Assembly: GCF_029227915.1 (NCBI RefSeq)
Contig: NC_079887.1
Location: forward strand, 19,713,650 to 19,777,649
Reading direction: 5' to 3'
Source of the DNA: Hydractinia symbiolongicarpus
Taxonomy: Eukaryota; Cnidaria; Hydrozoa; Anthoathecata; Hydractiniidae
Length of the DNA: 64,000 nt
Under the pieces are notes generated by a model. It was not told the DNA's origin. It did no database searches and worked only from the letters and a program-made list of their open reading frames with translations. This document shows, in pieces, positions 32,851 to 44,378 of this stretch. Every line of letters begins with the position of its first letter. The first letter of the stretch is position 1. The translations under genes and the position numbers were made by a program.

Positions 32851-34285
32851 TTAAATCATCATTCTCGGCTTAACGTCCGTTTTCCAAGCTAGCATGGGTT
32901 GGACAGGGTATATTATGACCCTCTTCCAATCTGATCTAGACTGTGTTAGATCTAAACTCAACTTCCTCTGTATCAAGTCTGTCCTTATAACCTCCTGCCA
33001 AGTCTTTCTCGGTCTGCCTCTTGGCCTTGCCCCAGGAACTATCAAGTCTCTGCACTTTCTTACCCAATTATCCTCCTCCATTCTTTCCAAGTGCCCCAGC
33101 CAATTAAATCTTCTTATCTGGATAACATCTTTAATTCTACGGATACTTAGCCTGCTTCTTAGCTCATCTGAACTCTTTCTCTCAGACTGGCATTACACAT
33201 CCACCTAACCATTCTCATATCATTCCTTTCTAAACGGTAAAGATCTTCCTGCCTCACTGCCCATGTCTCACTACCGTACAACTACACTACCGCCTCATAC
33301 AACCTACTTTTTACCTCAATTGACAAGACTCTGCTAGTCAACAAAGGAAGTAACTCTCTGAACTTTTTCCAAGCAGAACCTATCCTGCAAGTAACACTTC
33401 TTCCAACACACCCTTCACTGCCGAACATATCACCTAAGTAACAGAAGTTCTCGACTATCTCTAACAAGCCACTACTGTACATCATTAAAGCTGGAAATAC
33501 TTCATTCTCTATAATCTCACCTTTGCAACGCTTTCATACAAAGTGAATGTCAGCTCTTAACCTTCCACCAATACTACTGCACTTCTTATGTACCCAATGC
33601 TTGCAAGTCTGACAAAAAATTGAGTTACTACCAACCCCTTTCTTGCAAACTCCACAAGGCTGCTTTCCAACTACAGGGTCACACTTGGCTGCAATGCTAC
33701 TAATCATGACTTTAGACTTTGCTGTGTTCACCCTTAGCCCTTTCTCTTCTAGTCCTTTCTTCCACTTCTCAAACTTTTTAACTAATTCTTCCATCGACTC
33801 TGCTATGAGAACCAAATCATCTGCATACAATAACTCCCATGGACAACCTGTTTTGAACTCTATCGACAGCGCTTCTAAGACTAGAATAAACAACAAAGGA
33901 CTAAGTACAGAACCCTGATGTACACCAACATTTACACTAAATTCATCACTAAGTGAATCGTTAATCCTGGCACGACTTCTAGCATTTCTGTACATAGACT
34001 GTACCATTGTAACTAGCCACCCATCCACACCTAATTTTTTTACGTGGTACTCTATCAAAAGCTTTCTCTAAATCTACAAAGGCAAAATAGAGATTCTTTC
34101 TCTTTCCTAAATACCTTTCCTGAAGCTGTCTGAGTAAAAATATTGCATCTGTAGTGCCACGCCCTGGAACAAAACCAAATTGCATCTTATCTATATCAAT
34201 TCTTTCTCTAAGTAACTTATCAATCACTTATTCAATAACTTTCATTGCTTGATCAACCAACTTTAAACCTCTCTCTAAGATGCAA
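32851..34285 (-). pseudogene. Second LINE fragment (reverse transcriptase), inverted
   Basis: Minus-strand RT pieces: MQFGFVPGRGTTDAIFLLRQ, FVDLEKAFDRVPRK, VHQGSVLSPLLFILVLEAL and YADDLVLIAESMEELV. They are followed by a zinc knuckle (CGVCKKGVGSNSIFCQTC then WVHKKCS) and a C-terminal segment ending in RGRPRKTWQEV and W. It is of a different LINE family from the surrounding plus-strand LINE and is frameshifted. Nothing 5' of the RT is present. Confidence 0.8.
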
Positions 34286-34288
34286 TTT

Positions 34289-34649
34289 GGCCCCGTAGAT
34301 TAGTGGTTATAGCTCTCGTACTCTGTGCGGGAGACCGGGGTTCGATTCCTCTTGACGGCGATTCAACATGGGCGAGTGAATGTTACCATAGCCCCGGGTT
34401 AACCCAAGCCATGTGAGGGAAATTGGGAAGATGGCACACTGTGTGGGCCGTTGGATGTTGCCGGGAGTTGTCTAGTACAGCGCAGGCTCTAATTGGGTCT
34501 GCGTAGCTCAAAATGAGCATTAAATACTCTAGGCCTCTCCATCTTCGCCATGGCCCCTCCTGGAAATAATAGACAGGGTATATCCCTCGATATTTGTGAG
34601 GCTAGCCATGTAAAATATGCACATATATCTATCTATCTATCTATCTATA
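34289..34649 (+). mobile_element. tRNA-derived SINE
   Basis: The head has Pol III boxes: A-box TAGATTAGTGG at 34296-34306 and a perfect B-box GGTTCGATTCC at 34339-34349, spaced as in a tRNA. A tRNA-unrelated body follows, and the element ends in an (ATCT)n tail at 34627-34648. It abuts the 5'-truncated end of the inverted LINE. Confidence 0.8.
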
Positions 34650-35079
34650 GTTACCTCTTTCTTATGCATCATAAATCGCGTTTAAAAATTTAAGAACGAA
34701 TCAATACACATATATAATGATTTAACTTTAACGTGTTGTGTTTGTTTATTTTTTCTAACGTAATATATTTCAATAGCCTTCGTGATCTTTAACACTTTTA
34801 AACAATAATAAGCATGTTGCATGTGACAACAAAAGGATTCATCAAACCTTTTTGTTATAACTCGCGCACGACGATAACAATAGAAAGCAATTAAGTTCCT
34901 ATGTAAACAAAAGATATGTGAAGGTTCTTTATGAAGACATGAGATTGTTACATGAGGTTGTAAAACTCGCGTACATGTAAAGTTACATTCAAGCGGTACT
35001 GTATATAAACAATTCTTAAAAAAAAGACAAAACGGTAAAAGAAAGTATTTTTCAACAATAAAAAAATCATCATAATGCC

Positions 35080-36290
35080 ATTGTTAGCCTTTGTAGAACA
35101 AGCAAAAATAATTCCTATCTAAACTTTTTTTTTGTTAATGTAAAAAATATTAAAAAGATCTGGGAAGTAATAAATAATCAGGTTTCAAGGCGTAAAAAAA
35201 GTAAAAGTCGAATACATTTCTTAAAAATTAATAGGAAATGTAACATCAGATCCCTTAATCATTACCAACTCCTTTAATTCTTCTTTTACTAGTATTGCTA
35301 ATGAAATTAGGGCAAAAATACCAAAACCTTAAAACCTTTTCAAACAACGCTAATCCTAATTCAATCTTTCTTACTCTTGTCAATTCTTTTGAAATCTTAA
35401 ACTGTATAAACTTACTTGATATGAAAAAACCCACTGGCCCCAATAGCATACCATTTCGAATTCTTAATCTTATCAAAAATGAACTATCATTCATACTGTG
35501 ATATTATCAATCTCTCCTTTTCTACAGGTGTTTTTCCAAAAAACCTAAAAATTGCTGAAGTTATTCCTGTCTTTAAAAACTAAGGGTCAACGTTAGATGT
35601 CTTCAATTTGGGCCTATTTCCCCATTATCCAACATCAAGAAAGTCTTTGAAAAAGGTTAAAAATGAATATAATCTTTTATAAATTTATAAAAGATTATAT
35701 TCATTTTTTGAGCAGCGCCAAACCCTTTACGAACGTCAATTTAGCTATAGAAAAAGACATTCCACTTGCCTATCTATCTTGTCAATATACCAGGACATAA
35801 TGATATCCCTTGAGAAAGGAATGTTCATTTGTGGAATCTTTGTAGATTTAGAAAAGGCTTTTGACACTGTTGATTGTTCTATACTTTTGAAAAAACTTGC
35901 CCATTACGGTATTAGAGGTAAGGCAAACTGTTTACTAATTTTTTCTTGTCTAACAGAAACAAATTTGTAAATATTTATGGTCAACACTCCAACACTCTGG
36001 TTAATAAATCATGGGGTTCCTCAAGGCTCAGTATTAGGACCTCTTCTTTTCCTTATTTATGTCAATGATCTTGTTATAACATATGGTAACGTTTACCTAT
36101 TTGCTGATGACACAATCTTCTCTATTCAAGCTGGAATGTTAAACAACTTTCCAAACATGTAAAAATCAACCTAAAGCACCTCTGCACATGGGTAAATGCC
36201 AACAAAATATCTCTTAATGCCACCAAAACAGAATTTATCATCTTTAAACCTAAAAACAAACCAATTATTGGACTCCCAAACCTCCTGTGA
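35080..36290 (+). pseudogene. LINE reverse transcriptase remnant
   Basis: [63 protein letters not shown] and FADDTIF give RT motifs in the correct order over several frames. The FADD box is intact locally but the frame is broken around it. It is the 3' half of the plus-strand LINE. Confidence 0.8.
35659..35708. repeat. Perfect 50-bp palindrome in the LINE RT
   Basis: Two 25-bp arms meet at AAATTT. The right arm reads as the normal RT sequence (IYKRLYSFF). The left arm is its inverted copy and replaces the expected upstream codons, so it is a snap-back duplication. Confidence 0.85.
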
Positions 36291-36327
36291 CAAATGTGTT
36301 AGTCTTTAAGGTTTTAATTACCAGTTC

Positions 36328-36349
36328 GTAATTCGCAATTGCGAATTAC
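36328..36349. repeat. Perfect 22-bp palindrome
   Basis: GTAATTCGCAA followed directly by its complement TTGCGAATTAC, just after the end of the LINE. It may be the tip of a foldback element. No other end was recognised. Confidence 0.7.
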
Positions 36350-36779
36350 TTCGCCAAGAAAATGATGAAATGACGAATCAAATATTTTTGTATCACTTCG
36401 TTGTCTTTTTTTGTGATATTAAAAATTAATCATTCATTCTTTTTGTTTGATGCGTTTCTATTTAATTCTCATGTTTTGCTTGATTATTTTATGCTGGGAG
36501 AAGAAATAATAACCTTCCATTAGCGTATTTCACTTTAGCGTATTCCATATTTAATGAAGTGTCAACTGAAAATATGTGTGCAAGTTTTGTAACATTTGTT
36601 TCGAAGAGGCCTTTTTATTATAAAAAATTGTTATTAAAACCTTATTTATCAAGTGCAACTCATTATAAATGATTGCGTAAAATATTTACATGGTAATTTA
36701 TCATAAAATTAGAAGGGAATAGGCAGATCGAAAGTGTTTTTAACATAAAATCAGTGTTCTTTTTTTCAGCGCCGTTAGC

Positions 36780-37160
36780 TTTGAAGGCCGAAAAATCCTG
36801 TGTACAACCATCTGGTTACAAATACTTGATGTTTCCAGTTTGCCTGATGATAAAAATAGTCTGATGACTTACAGAGATGAAGCTGTGCACCAACAAAGTA
36901 TTTTTTGGGTGAACTTGCTGATAAAGAATGGTTGATATCATAAAAAATCGAGTAAAACTTTCAAGCGAAGGAAAATATTTGGATGTGTGGGCTAAAGTTC
37001 TGACCAATTCCAACTTAAAAATTGAGTGTAAAAATATGCTGCATATCATCGAGTTGCTTTTAATAACTCCCTTTACTAATGCAAAACTCGAACGCGTGTT
37101 TAGTACAAGGAATAGAGTGAAAACAGATTTTAGAAATAAACGAGTCAAAAACGATTAGAA
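36780..37160 (+). pseudogene. hAT transposase C-terminal fragment
   Basis: LDVSSLPDDKNSLMTYRDEA and, in another frame after about 36928, LLITPFTNAKLERVFSTRNR then VKTDFRNKR. The latter is the hAT C-terminal dimerisation block of the ZNF862-like group. No core or zinc finger is left. Confidence 0.7.
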
Positions 37161-37189
37161 GTGTGTCTTAGAGTTAAATTGAAGATTTC

Positions 37190-38441
37190 CAGGCCTTGCT
37201 CGCGCCCGCGTAGTGCTCGCGTAAATGCTCTTACCCGAGCATTCTATTGCTCGCGTAAATATTAACATTTTGAGATAAGTGTAAACGTTTTTCTCAAGAA
37301 TTGATTGGTTTTTTAAGTGAAACTGAAAAGATATTTGGTGTGATTATTTTCCACCCATCATGCAACAGTTCATTCGCCATTTTATAAAATGCGTACGATA
37401 CAGGCATTAAGGTTAATCTTTGTTGCGCATTCATTTTGCAGTAGAAAAGTGGGACGTTTTTAATCGTGAACCCCAAACACGATGATCGAGCGTCTACTGG
37501 TATAGCGACTCTCTCAATCTTAACTTCCTTCTCTACATGTCCGAAATAGTATGCATGACTATACTGTTGCTTTCATAAATTTAATGTTTATTTTTCAGGT
37601 CATCACAAGCAAATAGGAAAAAATATGCTTCGTTTTCAAATTAAAAAAATCTTTATCCGCGTGGTTTAAATAAAACTAATAAATAAAATCTCTTTTTAAA
37701 AGGTACACGCCAGGTACATAAAATTTACACAGAAAAAAAATTATACCGCACCTGGGTTTCGTTTTAAAATTGTTTGAATAACAGTTGTGGCATAAAGAAA
37801 ATAATCCATTAAATTTGGACCTGCTATGGTTTCCAATTGCTTCGTCAAATGAAGAAATTATCTACAATTAAATCCATGATAAATTGCCTGTTCCGCCTGT
37901 AAGAGCAGTTTTGCAGACTTGCGTCATCCGTGCTCCGTCGGTGTTCACCTCCGCATTAGTTAAGAACCGCATGGCTGGATTTCTTGTGTAAGACCTGGTT
38001 ACCATCGACGAAGGGGCCGGGCAAAAGAGATTTATGACTACATAGTTTTTTAACTAAGTCAGGAGTCTGTGAATTAGCTAGGGTGGTCAGGTTGGCTATG
38101 AATACGCTTGCTTGTGGATTTAAAGGACCAGGACTATTCAATAATTCTGAGATCTGAAAGTGTCCGACCAAGACGAAATCTATCGGACGTTTTAACCGAC
38201 AAAAGTCCGAAACGAGCTACGGACATGTTCGACCAAAATGGAAATGAGGTGGACATTTTAATCACACGGCTGAAACGATTTAGGTGTGTGCCAAGGCGCA
38301 CTCCTCTGCTGAAAAAGATGCCCTGAGAGACTAAATGTAAAGTTTTCTTAGCGAAAAATATGGCGAGCAAAATTGCTCGGGTAGAGATTCTGACGCGAGC
38401 AATTAATTGCTCGGGAGGTTATTTGCTCATGGCAAGGCCTG
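37190..38441. mobile_element. Non-autonomous hAT-like element, 5-bp target repeats
   Basis: Left end CAGGCCTTGC and right end GCAAGGCCTG are perfect complements over 10 bp, flanked by ATTTC on both sides. Degenerate subterminal TTGCTCGCG / ATTGCTCGGG words lie inside. No transposase is present. Confidence 0.65.
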
Positions 38442-39274
38442 ATTTCAATCCTCATCAGAGTGTTCAAGCGTGCTCCTAAGCCACAAAATACCCAGTCAAA
38501 CGAAAGAAGACCAGTGATAATTCAGGCGTTGCTTTAGATATTGTGAAATATACTCTTTCAGTCTAAGACGAATCATCAGAATCAGATATCTAATTATTTT
38601 TGAACCAATGTTTTTGGTTTTTTTTAATATTCTTTTTTTACCTATTTACGGATTTTTTTTGTTTTTTTTACACAAGCACACACTTGCAATCAGCATTCTC
38701 TTCTGAACAATACCAATGACCAGCTGGTGTCGTATTGATTGAAATTCCTCTTATTGCCCCTTTTTTAAACAAACTTTGTTTTACTTAAACTTTGTTTTCC
38801 TTAAACTATGTTTTCATCACACCAAAACAAGGAAAATAAAAAACAGCATTTCACTAAAAGACTCATATTTAAAACGAACATATTTTTTGTGAAAACAACC
38901 TTAAACAATCTGTATTTAACTTGCGTTGTACTGTTCACAAAAACTAGTTAAGAACCTCTGAAACAATAACTACATTTTGAATATTTTCTTACAGCATGCT
39001 AAAGAAAGTTAAAACTGAGAGAGTTGCTAGCTCAGACGCTCAGTTCTAGTGTTTGGGGTTCACGAGTTTAAACATCCCCAACTTGTCTCCAACATAAAAA
39101 ATAATAATGCAGAAAAAAGTAAAGCTCGCAGGTCACAAAAAATACAAATTCTCGTCGAAAAACAAGGAGTTACTAATAAACAAGCCAATGGTCTTTGATC
39201 TATGGTGTTCCCAGGTCACATCTAGATGGTGGTTTACTTGGTTACATTGCCAATTTTTTTGCGAACCGACTTTA
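38442..39274. other. Non-coding stretch, nothing recognised
   Basis: AT-rich sequence between two TIR elements, with no supported gene or repeat end. Confidence 0.5.
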
Positions 39275-40626
39275 GGGATCGTCTCAAAATGTTTGTATGT
39301 TTTTTTAGTATAATTATACGAAAGCTACGAAGTACTTCGTTTTGTTAAACGGATGTCATATGAAGTGCTTCGTTTAAAATAAAAAATGTAAACGAAGTTT
39401 ATACGAACTTTTTTAATATATGATACAAACTTAAAGGAAGTTTTGTTATCATACAAAATGAAATGATTCGAACTTTGAACGAAGTAAATTGCTATACGAT
39501 CTTGAAGCAAACTTCAAAAGTACTGGCGTAATTGCACATAATTACTTCAATACGAAACCAGAAACAAAAGAGTTAAACGAATTTTTTAAAATACGTAAAG
39601 AAATGATACGAACTGTACACAAAACCAGAAATAAAAGAAGTAAAATATATAAGGTTGACTTTGAAAAGACTAGCAAAATTGCATATTCATAGGTTCAATC
39701 AACACAATCTACGGCGATCTTTTAATTTTCTACGATGCCGTTTTTATGATTTTTAAACGATATATGATGATCTTTTCGTTTTCTATGATCCTGTTTTCAT
39801 GATTTTAAAACTATCTACGTGGATCTTTTTGCTTTCTACGATTCGGTTTTCATGTTTTTTAAACAATCTACTCCATCTTTTTGTTTTCTACGATCCTGTT
39901 TTCATGATTTTTAAACGATCTACAGCGATCTCTTAGCTTCTACGATCCTGTTTTCATGATTTTTAAACGATCTACGGCAATCTCTTAGCTTCTATGATAC
40001 CGTTTTTATGATTTTTAAACGATATACGGCGATCTTTTCGTTTTCTACGATCCCGTTTTCAGGATTTTTAAATGATCTACGGCGAACTCTTAGCTTCTAC
40101 GATGACATTTTCATGATTTTTAAACGATCTACGGCAATCTCTTAGCTTCTACGATGCGTTTTCATGATTTTAAAACTATCTACGGCGATCTTTTCGCTTT
40201 CTACGGTCCCATTTTCATGATTTTTAAACAATCGATGCTGTGGAGATGATCCCTAAAGATCTTAGATAATAAATCCAATTAAAATAAACGAAGTTTGAAT
40301 AACGAAACGAACTTTATAATTGTTGAAAAAATTTCAATAAAAAGACAATAGATAATAGTCCAATTATAATAAAGTAACTTCGTATTAGCAAATTATTATA
40401 CGAACTTCTTTAAAAAAGATACGAACTACATACGAAGTTTATTTTAAATGATACAAACTTTATACGAACTTGTAATTTTGATGATACAAAAAGTATATAT
40501 ATTAAAAATCGAATAAAAATCGTATATATTAAAAATAAAATGATATATACGAAAGATTAAATAAATTGATACAAAGCTTTTGATACGAATTATATGAACT
40601 ACGTACGAACATTTTGAGATGGCCCC
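39275..40626. mobile_element. Non-autonomous TIR element with internal minisatellite
   Basis: Left GGGATCGTCTCAAAATGTTT and right, read inward, GGGGCCATCTCAAAATGTTC give about 20-bp termini with a few mismatches, flanked by TTA. Inner sequence is rich in TACGAAGT/ACTTCGTA words near both ends, with a tandem array in the middle. Confidence 0.6.
39709..40235. repeat. About nine ~53-58-bp tandem repeats
   Basis: Units contain TTCTACGATCCTGTTTTCAT and then GATTTTTAAACGATCTACGG and CGATCT. Copies differ by substitutions and by the length of the T-rich segment. It fills the centre of the TIR element. Confidence 0.85.
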
Positions 40627-40639
40627 TTACTTTTCTAAT

Positions 40640-40880
40640 TTGAACTCTGATCTTCTCGAAGACACCTTATCCTGGAAACCTCAAATTAATGTTATATACT
40701 GCAAAGGAATTAAAGTCTTCTAATTCTGCTATTGCTAAGCTTAGACACCATATGCCACTGAGAGGAACCAACCAGGTCTATTACTCCTTTTTTATTCAAA
40801 ACTTATTTATTGTTGCCAAGCCTGGGGTCAACCTGTATCTAACGTTATCAAACGTATCTCTATATTGCAATAAAAAAAAG
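40640..40880 (+). pseudogene. LINE RT 3' fragment
   Basis: DTLSWKPQI, then ELKSSNSAIAKLRHHMPLRG and TNQVYYSFFIQNL and, after a frameshift, CCQAWGQPV. This is the segment downstream of the FADD box in CR1/Jockey-type RTs. It is a separate fragment, perhaps the missing tail of the LINE ending near 36290. Confidence 0.6.
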
Positions 40881-41202
40881 TATGAGAGGTTTGATTGATG
40901 ATAATCGTCTTGTTACTACAAGAAATTATCAACGAAAATTTTCACAATTATCTCACAAGTTTTTTAAATATAATTTTCAACAACTACATAATACACAGAG
41001 GACGTATAAAACAATACTTAACAAAACATATAACACATAACGTATGAGAGGTTTGATTGATGATAATCGTCTTGTTACTACAAGAAATTATCAACGAAAA
41101 TTTTCACAATTATCTCACAAGTTTTTTAAATATAATTTTCAACAACTACATAATACACAGAGGACGTATAAAACAATACTTAACAAAACATATAACACAT
41201 AA
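40881..41202 (+). repeat. Exact tandem duplication, 162-bp period
   Basis: 40881-41040 and 41043-41202 are identical over 160 bp, separated by CG. Each copy can be read as MRGLIDDNRLVTTRNYQRKF followed by about 35 residues and a stop. I do not recognise this peptide. Perfect identity means a very recent event or an assembly artefact. Confidence 0.9.
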
Positions 41203-41683
41203 TGGCAAACCCAAGGGTATTTAAATTATATACCATTGGTAAGGGTAACATCCACCGCGCGGAGCACAAATGCACTCCTCCCCTTGTTGACTATAAATAA
41301 TATTTATCTTGGTGTTGGTCTCCAGTCTTTAAAATATAACTAATGTGACTGGTTATATCTTATATAATAATACGAAATGTATGTGACAGTCATAGTGGAT
41401 ATGTTCATTTTTTTTGAAGCCACCAAAAATTTCTTTAGAAAAAAGCCATAAAAAGTATGTCTCAAATGTTAAATTTTATGACGTTACGACACGATGCCAA
41501 TAACACTACTTTAACGTCAATATCCTAAATTAAATTAATGAAGCCATTACAGTGCAGTGAAAACTTTGAGGCCAAATAACTTGGAAACAACGTGGTGACG
41601 TCAATAATTTTTTACCATGTGGGTAACTGGGTCCTGGGTCCCCAAATCGATTTCGGAATAAACAGGTTGATAATATCATTAAA

Positions 41684-43213
41684 CAGTACAAAACAGTACG
41701 GGATCTTTCCACGAACGGGTAAGTGTCCCCCGATTGAAAAAACACTTGATCGAGTGAGTCAGCACTGGCGGCAATTTTTCACGACCACCTGATTGAGTGA
41801 GTCATAACTGGCGGTAAATTTTTAGCTAGCTAAATACATAAACAAACAAAAGGTGCTTGGGAGAGACTTAGGTCTTGCCTAGCACCTAGTCAGCTCAAGC
41901 TCTGGAGACAGCTAACTAGCTATGTTAAAGATATCGATATTTCTCTACTATACTTAATTGCTTTGGGTTCCAGAATAATACCACAAATTGATAGAAACAA
42001 TGTACTTCTATTGGAATGAGTAAATACAACACGTTCAGTATGCGTAGATTATTTATGGAAAATTTTTTGGGGAATGGGTAGGAATGAAGGTGCCTCCTTC
42101 GTGCTTTTTCATATGCTCAAAAGGCATATCCTGAGCGTCAGGATATGCCCCCCTATATAACGAGTATCCTGAGCGTCAGGATACGCCCTATAGGCGTCTT
42201 CATGCCCTGAGCGTCAGGTGCATGAGACAGATGAGATGCACTGAGCGTCAGATGCATCGACATGTCCTGAGCGTCAGGCACATGCTAATTATGGTGTTTT
42301 CTTCCTTGGTGTATTAGAGAATAATGATGTTTTTATTCATACCCTGAGCGTCAGGTGTATGAGAGATGCCCTGAGCGTCAGGCGCATCGACATGTCCTGA
42401 GCGTCAGGCACATGCTAATTACTGGTGTTTTATGAGATGCACTGAGCGTCAGATGCATCGACATGTCCTGAGCGTCAGGTGCATGTTTCCTATTTAAGTG
42501 CTGCTGATTGAGATGGCCTGAGCGTCAGGTTTTAGGTACATCTGAAGAACTTGTGCAGTGTGGGGTGTTGGGTTTTTATATACAACCATTAATAATCAAG
42601 ACCTGGGTAGGGCCCAGTTCTTTTACAGGCAAGTGAGACTAGTGTCCCTGGCAACCTTTAAGATCAGGTCTATAGGCAGAAACCACCCCCACTTGCCAGG
42701 TTCTACCTGATATTTTCAATGACTAAGGTAAACCTAATATATACTAACCAAAATGCTAAAGAACTGTATTTCTGTCACCACAATTAACATGAGCAAAACT
42801 TGCAGTTTAGCTCCATTTTGTGTCAAATATCATAAAAAAATATGCACATTTTTCTCTATATAGCTAGCTACTGGCTTTTTACTAAACTAATTCCAAGCAC
42901 ATGTCTATAAGACAACTAAAATGAGCTTCAGAGCCACAATATGTGCAACCTAGACTGAAAATATGCATCATGTAGTCAATCCAACTCAAGAAATCATCAA
43001 TAGCATTGGAACAGCACGGTGAAATTTTTTTAATCGGTGAAACAGCGCAAAATAAGTTATGACTTAATGTAAACAAAAATTATATTGCACTTTTGGCCAG
43101 CGGCTCACCCGATTCAGGTAAGTCTCTCCCGATCAGGTGATTGGCACTCACTCGATCGGGTGATTTACCCCGACCGGGGGACAGTCACCTGATCAGGGAA
43201 AGATCTCGTACTG
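41684..43213. mobile_element. TIR insertion carrying a hairpin array
   Basis: Flanked by TTAAA on both sides (41679-41683, 43214-43218). Ends carry CAGTACGGGATCTTTCC (left, 41694-41710, preceded by a second CAGTAC) and CAGTACGAGATCTTTCC (right, read inward). Inside are short inverted CGATTGA/TCGATCGGG-type words, an 11-copy hairpin array and no recognisable protein. Confidence 0.6.
42123..42529. repeat. Array of eleven CCTGA-GCG-TCAGG hairpins with covarying flanks
   Basis: Hairpins at 42123-42149, 42164-42184, 42201-42224, 42235-42258, 42261-42284, 42338-42361, 42365-42388, 42391-42414, 42436-42459, 42462-42485 and the core only at 42517-42529. All share GAGCGTC. Outside the core the paired arms differ between copies but still pair: GGCATAT/ATATGCC, CATGC/GCATG, GATGC/GCATC, CATGT/ACATG, CATAC/GTATG. 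Eight of eleven have one bulged base in the right arm. Copies with a CTGA rather than CCTGA left arm have the matching TCAG right arm. Confidence 0.9.
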
Positions 43214-43964
43214 TTAAAAAACATTCAAACCCTAATATCTCTGCAAACATTTGTTAAAAGCACATGATCCTATACATTTTCTTTGTCAGTGTTTCAAGAT
43301 GTATACGATGAAGGCAAAAGGTATATATATATACAAATTTTTCAAATAATTTTCAGCCTCAGCAAAAATTTAAAACCCTATCTCCTTATGCTTCTGTCGA
43401 AAACATATCCTATAAATTATTTTGATCAGCGTTATAATCTTTACACAATAGGGCAACGTGAAAACAAGGTTCCAAATTATTTTGTGGTGGATAAGTTGCT
43501 GACGTCTACAAAATTCAATTTTACACTTCTTTTTTATTCTCATCTTACTTGCCTCAGTGGATTTTTTCCACAGGTTTTATCGACTAGTATTGTATATTAT
43601 ACCCACTGTAATTTCAACTTTTTTTATGACAAATAAATAAATAAATAAATTGAAAGCCAGTTACCTTATATCCATTTCACAGTAAAAGAACTAAACACAA
43701 CTGACCCACACAAAGTCGGGCTTTATACAAAGTCGGCGCTAAAATATTTGTCTTGCCTTAGCCGGCAACGACTTCATTTAGCACCGGGCTAAGTGGTCCC
43801 GACACACGACGTACAACATAACTAGCACCCTTCATACTTTATCGACATAAAAAACCGACAGACGTGCAGTCATACTTCTCCAACCAAATGGACCCGGAAA
43901 ATTAAACCGCATTATCCGACATCCTCTCTATATAAAAAATACATACTTTTACTGTCGATGGTCA

Positions 43965-44146
43965 TACCAACGCAATATCGCATAATACTGCATAATACCT
44001 TCATAATACTCTCTGTCGCTACATAACAAATACATATTTTTTTCTGTTAATAATCCATAACCAACGTAATATCGCATAATACTGCATAATACTGCATAAT
44101 ACCTTCATAATTCATAAAAAATACATAAATTTTCTGTCGATAGCCA
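43965..44146. repeat. ~90-bp satellite, left of the Polinton
   Basis: Two units of the CCATACCAACG / CGCATAATACTGCATAATAC / CTTCATAAT type interrupted at 44147 by the Polinton terminus. Confidence 0.8.
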
Positions 44147-44378
44147 CACAATGGAAGTGGAGCTCTCTAGCGCACTTTCGACTTATCGCCGTTTTTTGAG
44201 TCAAATCCTAATTTCAAGGGTCTAGCGCAGCACTGTTTCCTCGCTATATTGATCCTCTACGCAAAGGGTTAATACCGCGGGCAATTACCGCTGTGCTGCA
44301 GCACTCTCGTACGAACGCAATGTTGTGACCCTGGTTGGGGTCACAACATAAAATAAAATGTCCAGTGCGTTAGAAAAT
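44147..44378 (+). repeat. Polinton left terminal inverted repeat
   Basis: Matches 60316-60097 read inward. A 12-bp insertion near 44246-44257 is the main difference. It includes a hairpin and ends inside the first codons of the polymerase gene (MSSALEN against MTSALDN at the other end). Confidence 0.85.
44322..44347. promoter_or_regulatory. TIR hairpin just before the first gene
   Basis: GTTGTGACCC-TGGTTG-GGGTCACAAC, ten perfect pairs, followed by ATAAAATAAA and the polymerase start codon. The same hairpin lies at the other terminus. A role as promoter or packaging/replication element is inference. Confidence 0.6.

Larger units (their letters stand above)
30540..36290 (+). mobile_element. 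Decayed CR1/Jockey-like LINE, interrupted
   Basis: In order on the plus strand: an ORF1-like start with a PHD-type finger (30556-31210), endonuclease remnants (31430-32390), then reverse transcriptase remnants (about 35080-36290). The order and the sequence type fit one CR1/Jockey-group non-LTR retrotransposon. About 2.7 kb of foreign DNA, including an inverted LINE fragment and a SINE, separates endonuclease from reverse transcriptase. Several frameshifts and stops show it is dead. Confidence 0.7.
41358..43587 (+). mobile_element. Helitron-like unit split by an insertion
   Basis: Starts TCTTATATAATAATACG and ends with hairpin GTGGA/TCCAC and CTAG at 43584-43587, as in the array at 2.3-5.8 kb. 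Family sequence is interrupted at 41684 and resumes after 43213. Confidence 0.65.

Noticed and set aside
34289-34361. tRNA gene
   Set aside because: A and B boxes are present but the cloverleaf stems are poor and a SINE body with an (ATCT)n tail follows.
42123-42529. CRISPR-like array of GAGCGTC repeats
   Set aside because: Spacing is irregular, intervening sequences repeat, and the repeats are hairpins with paired flanks inside a TIR element.
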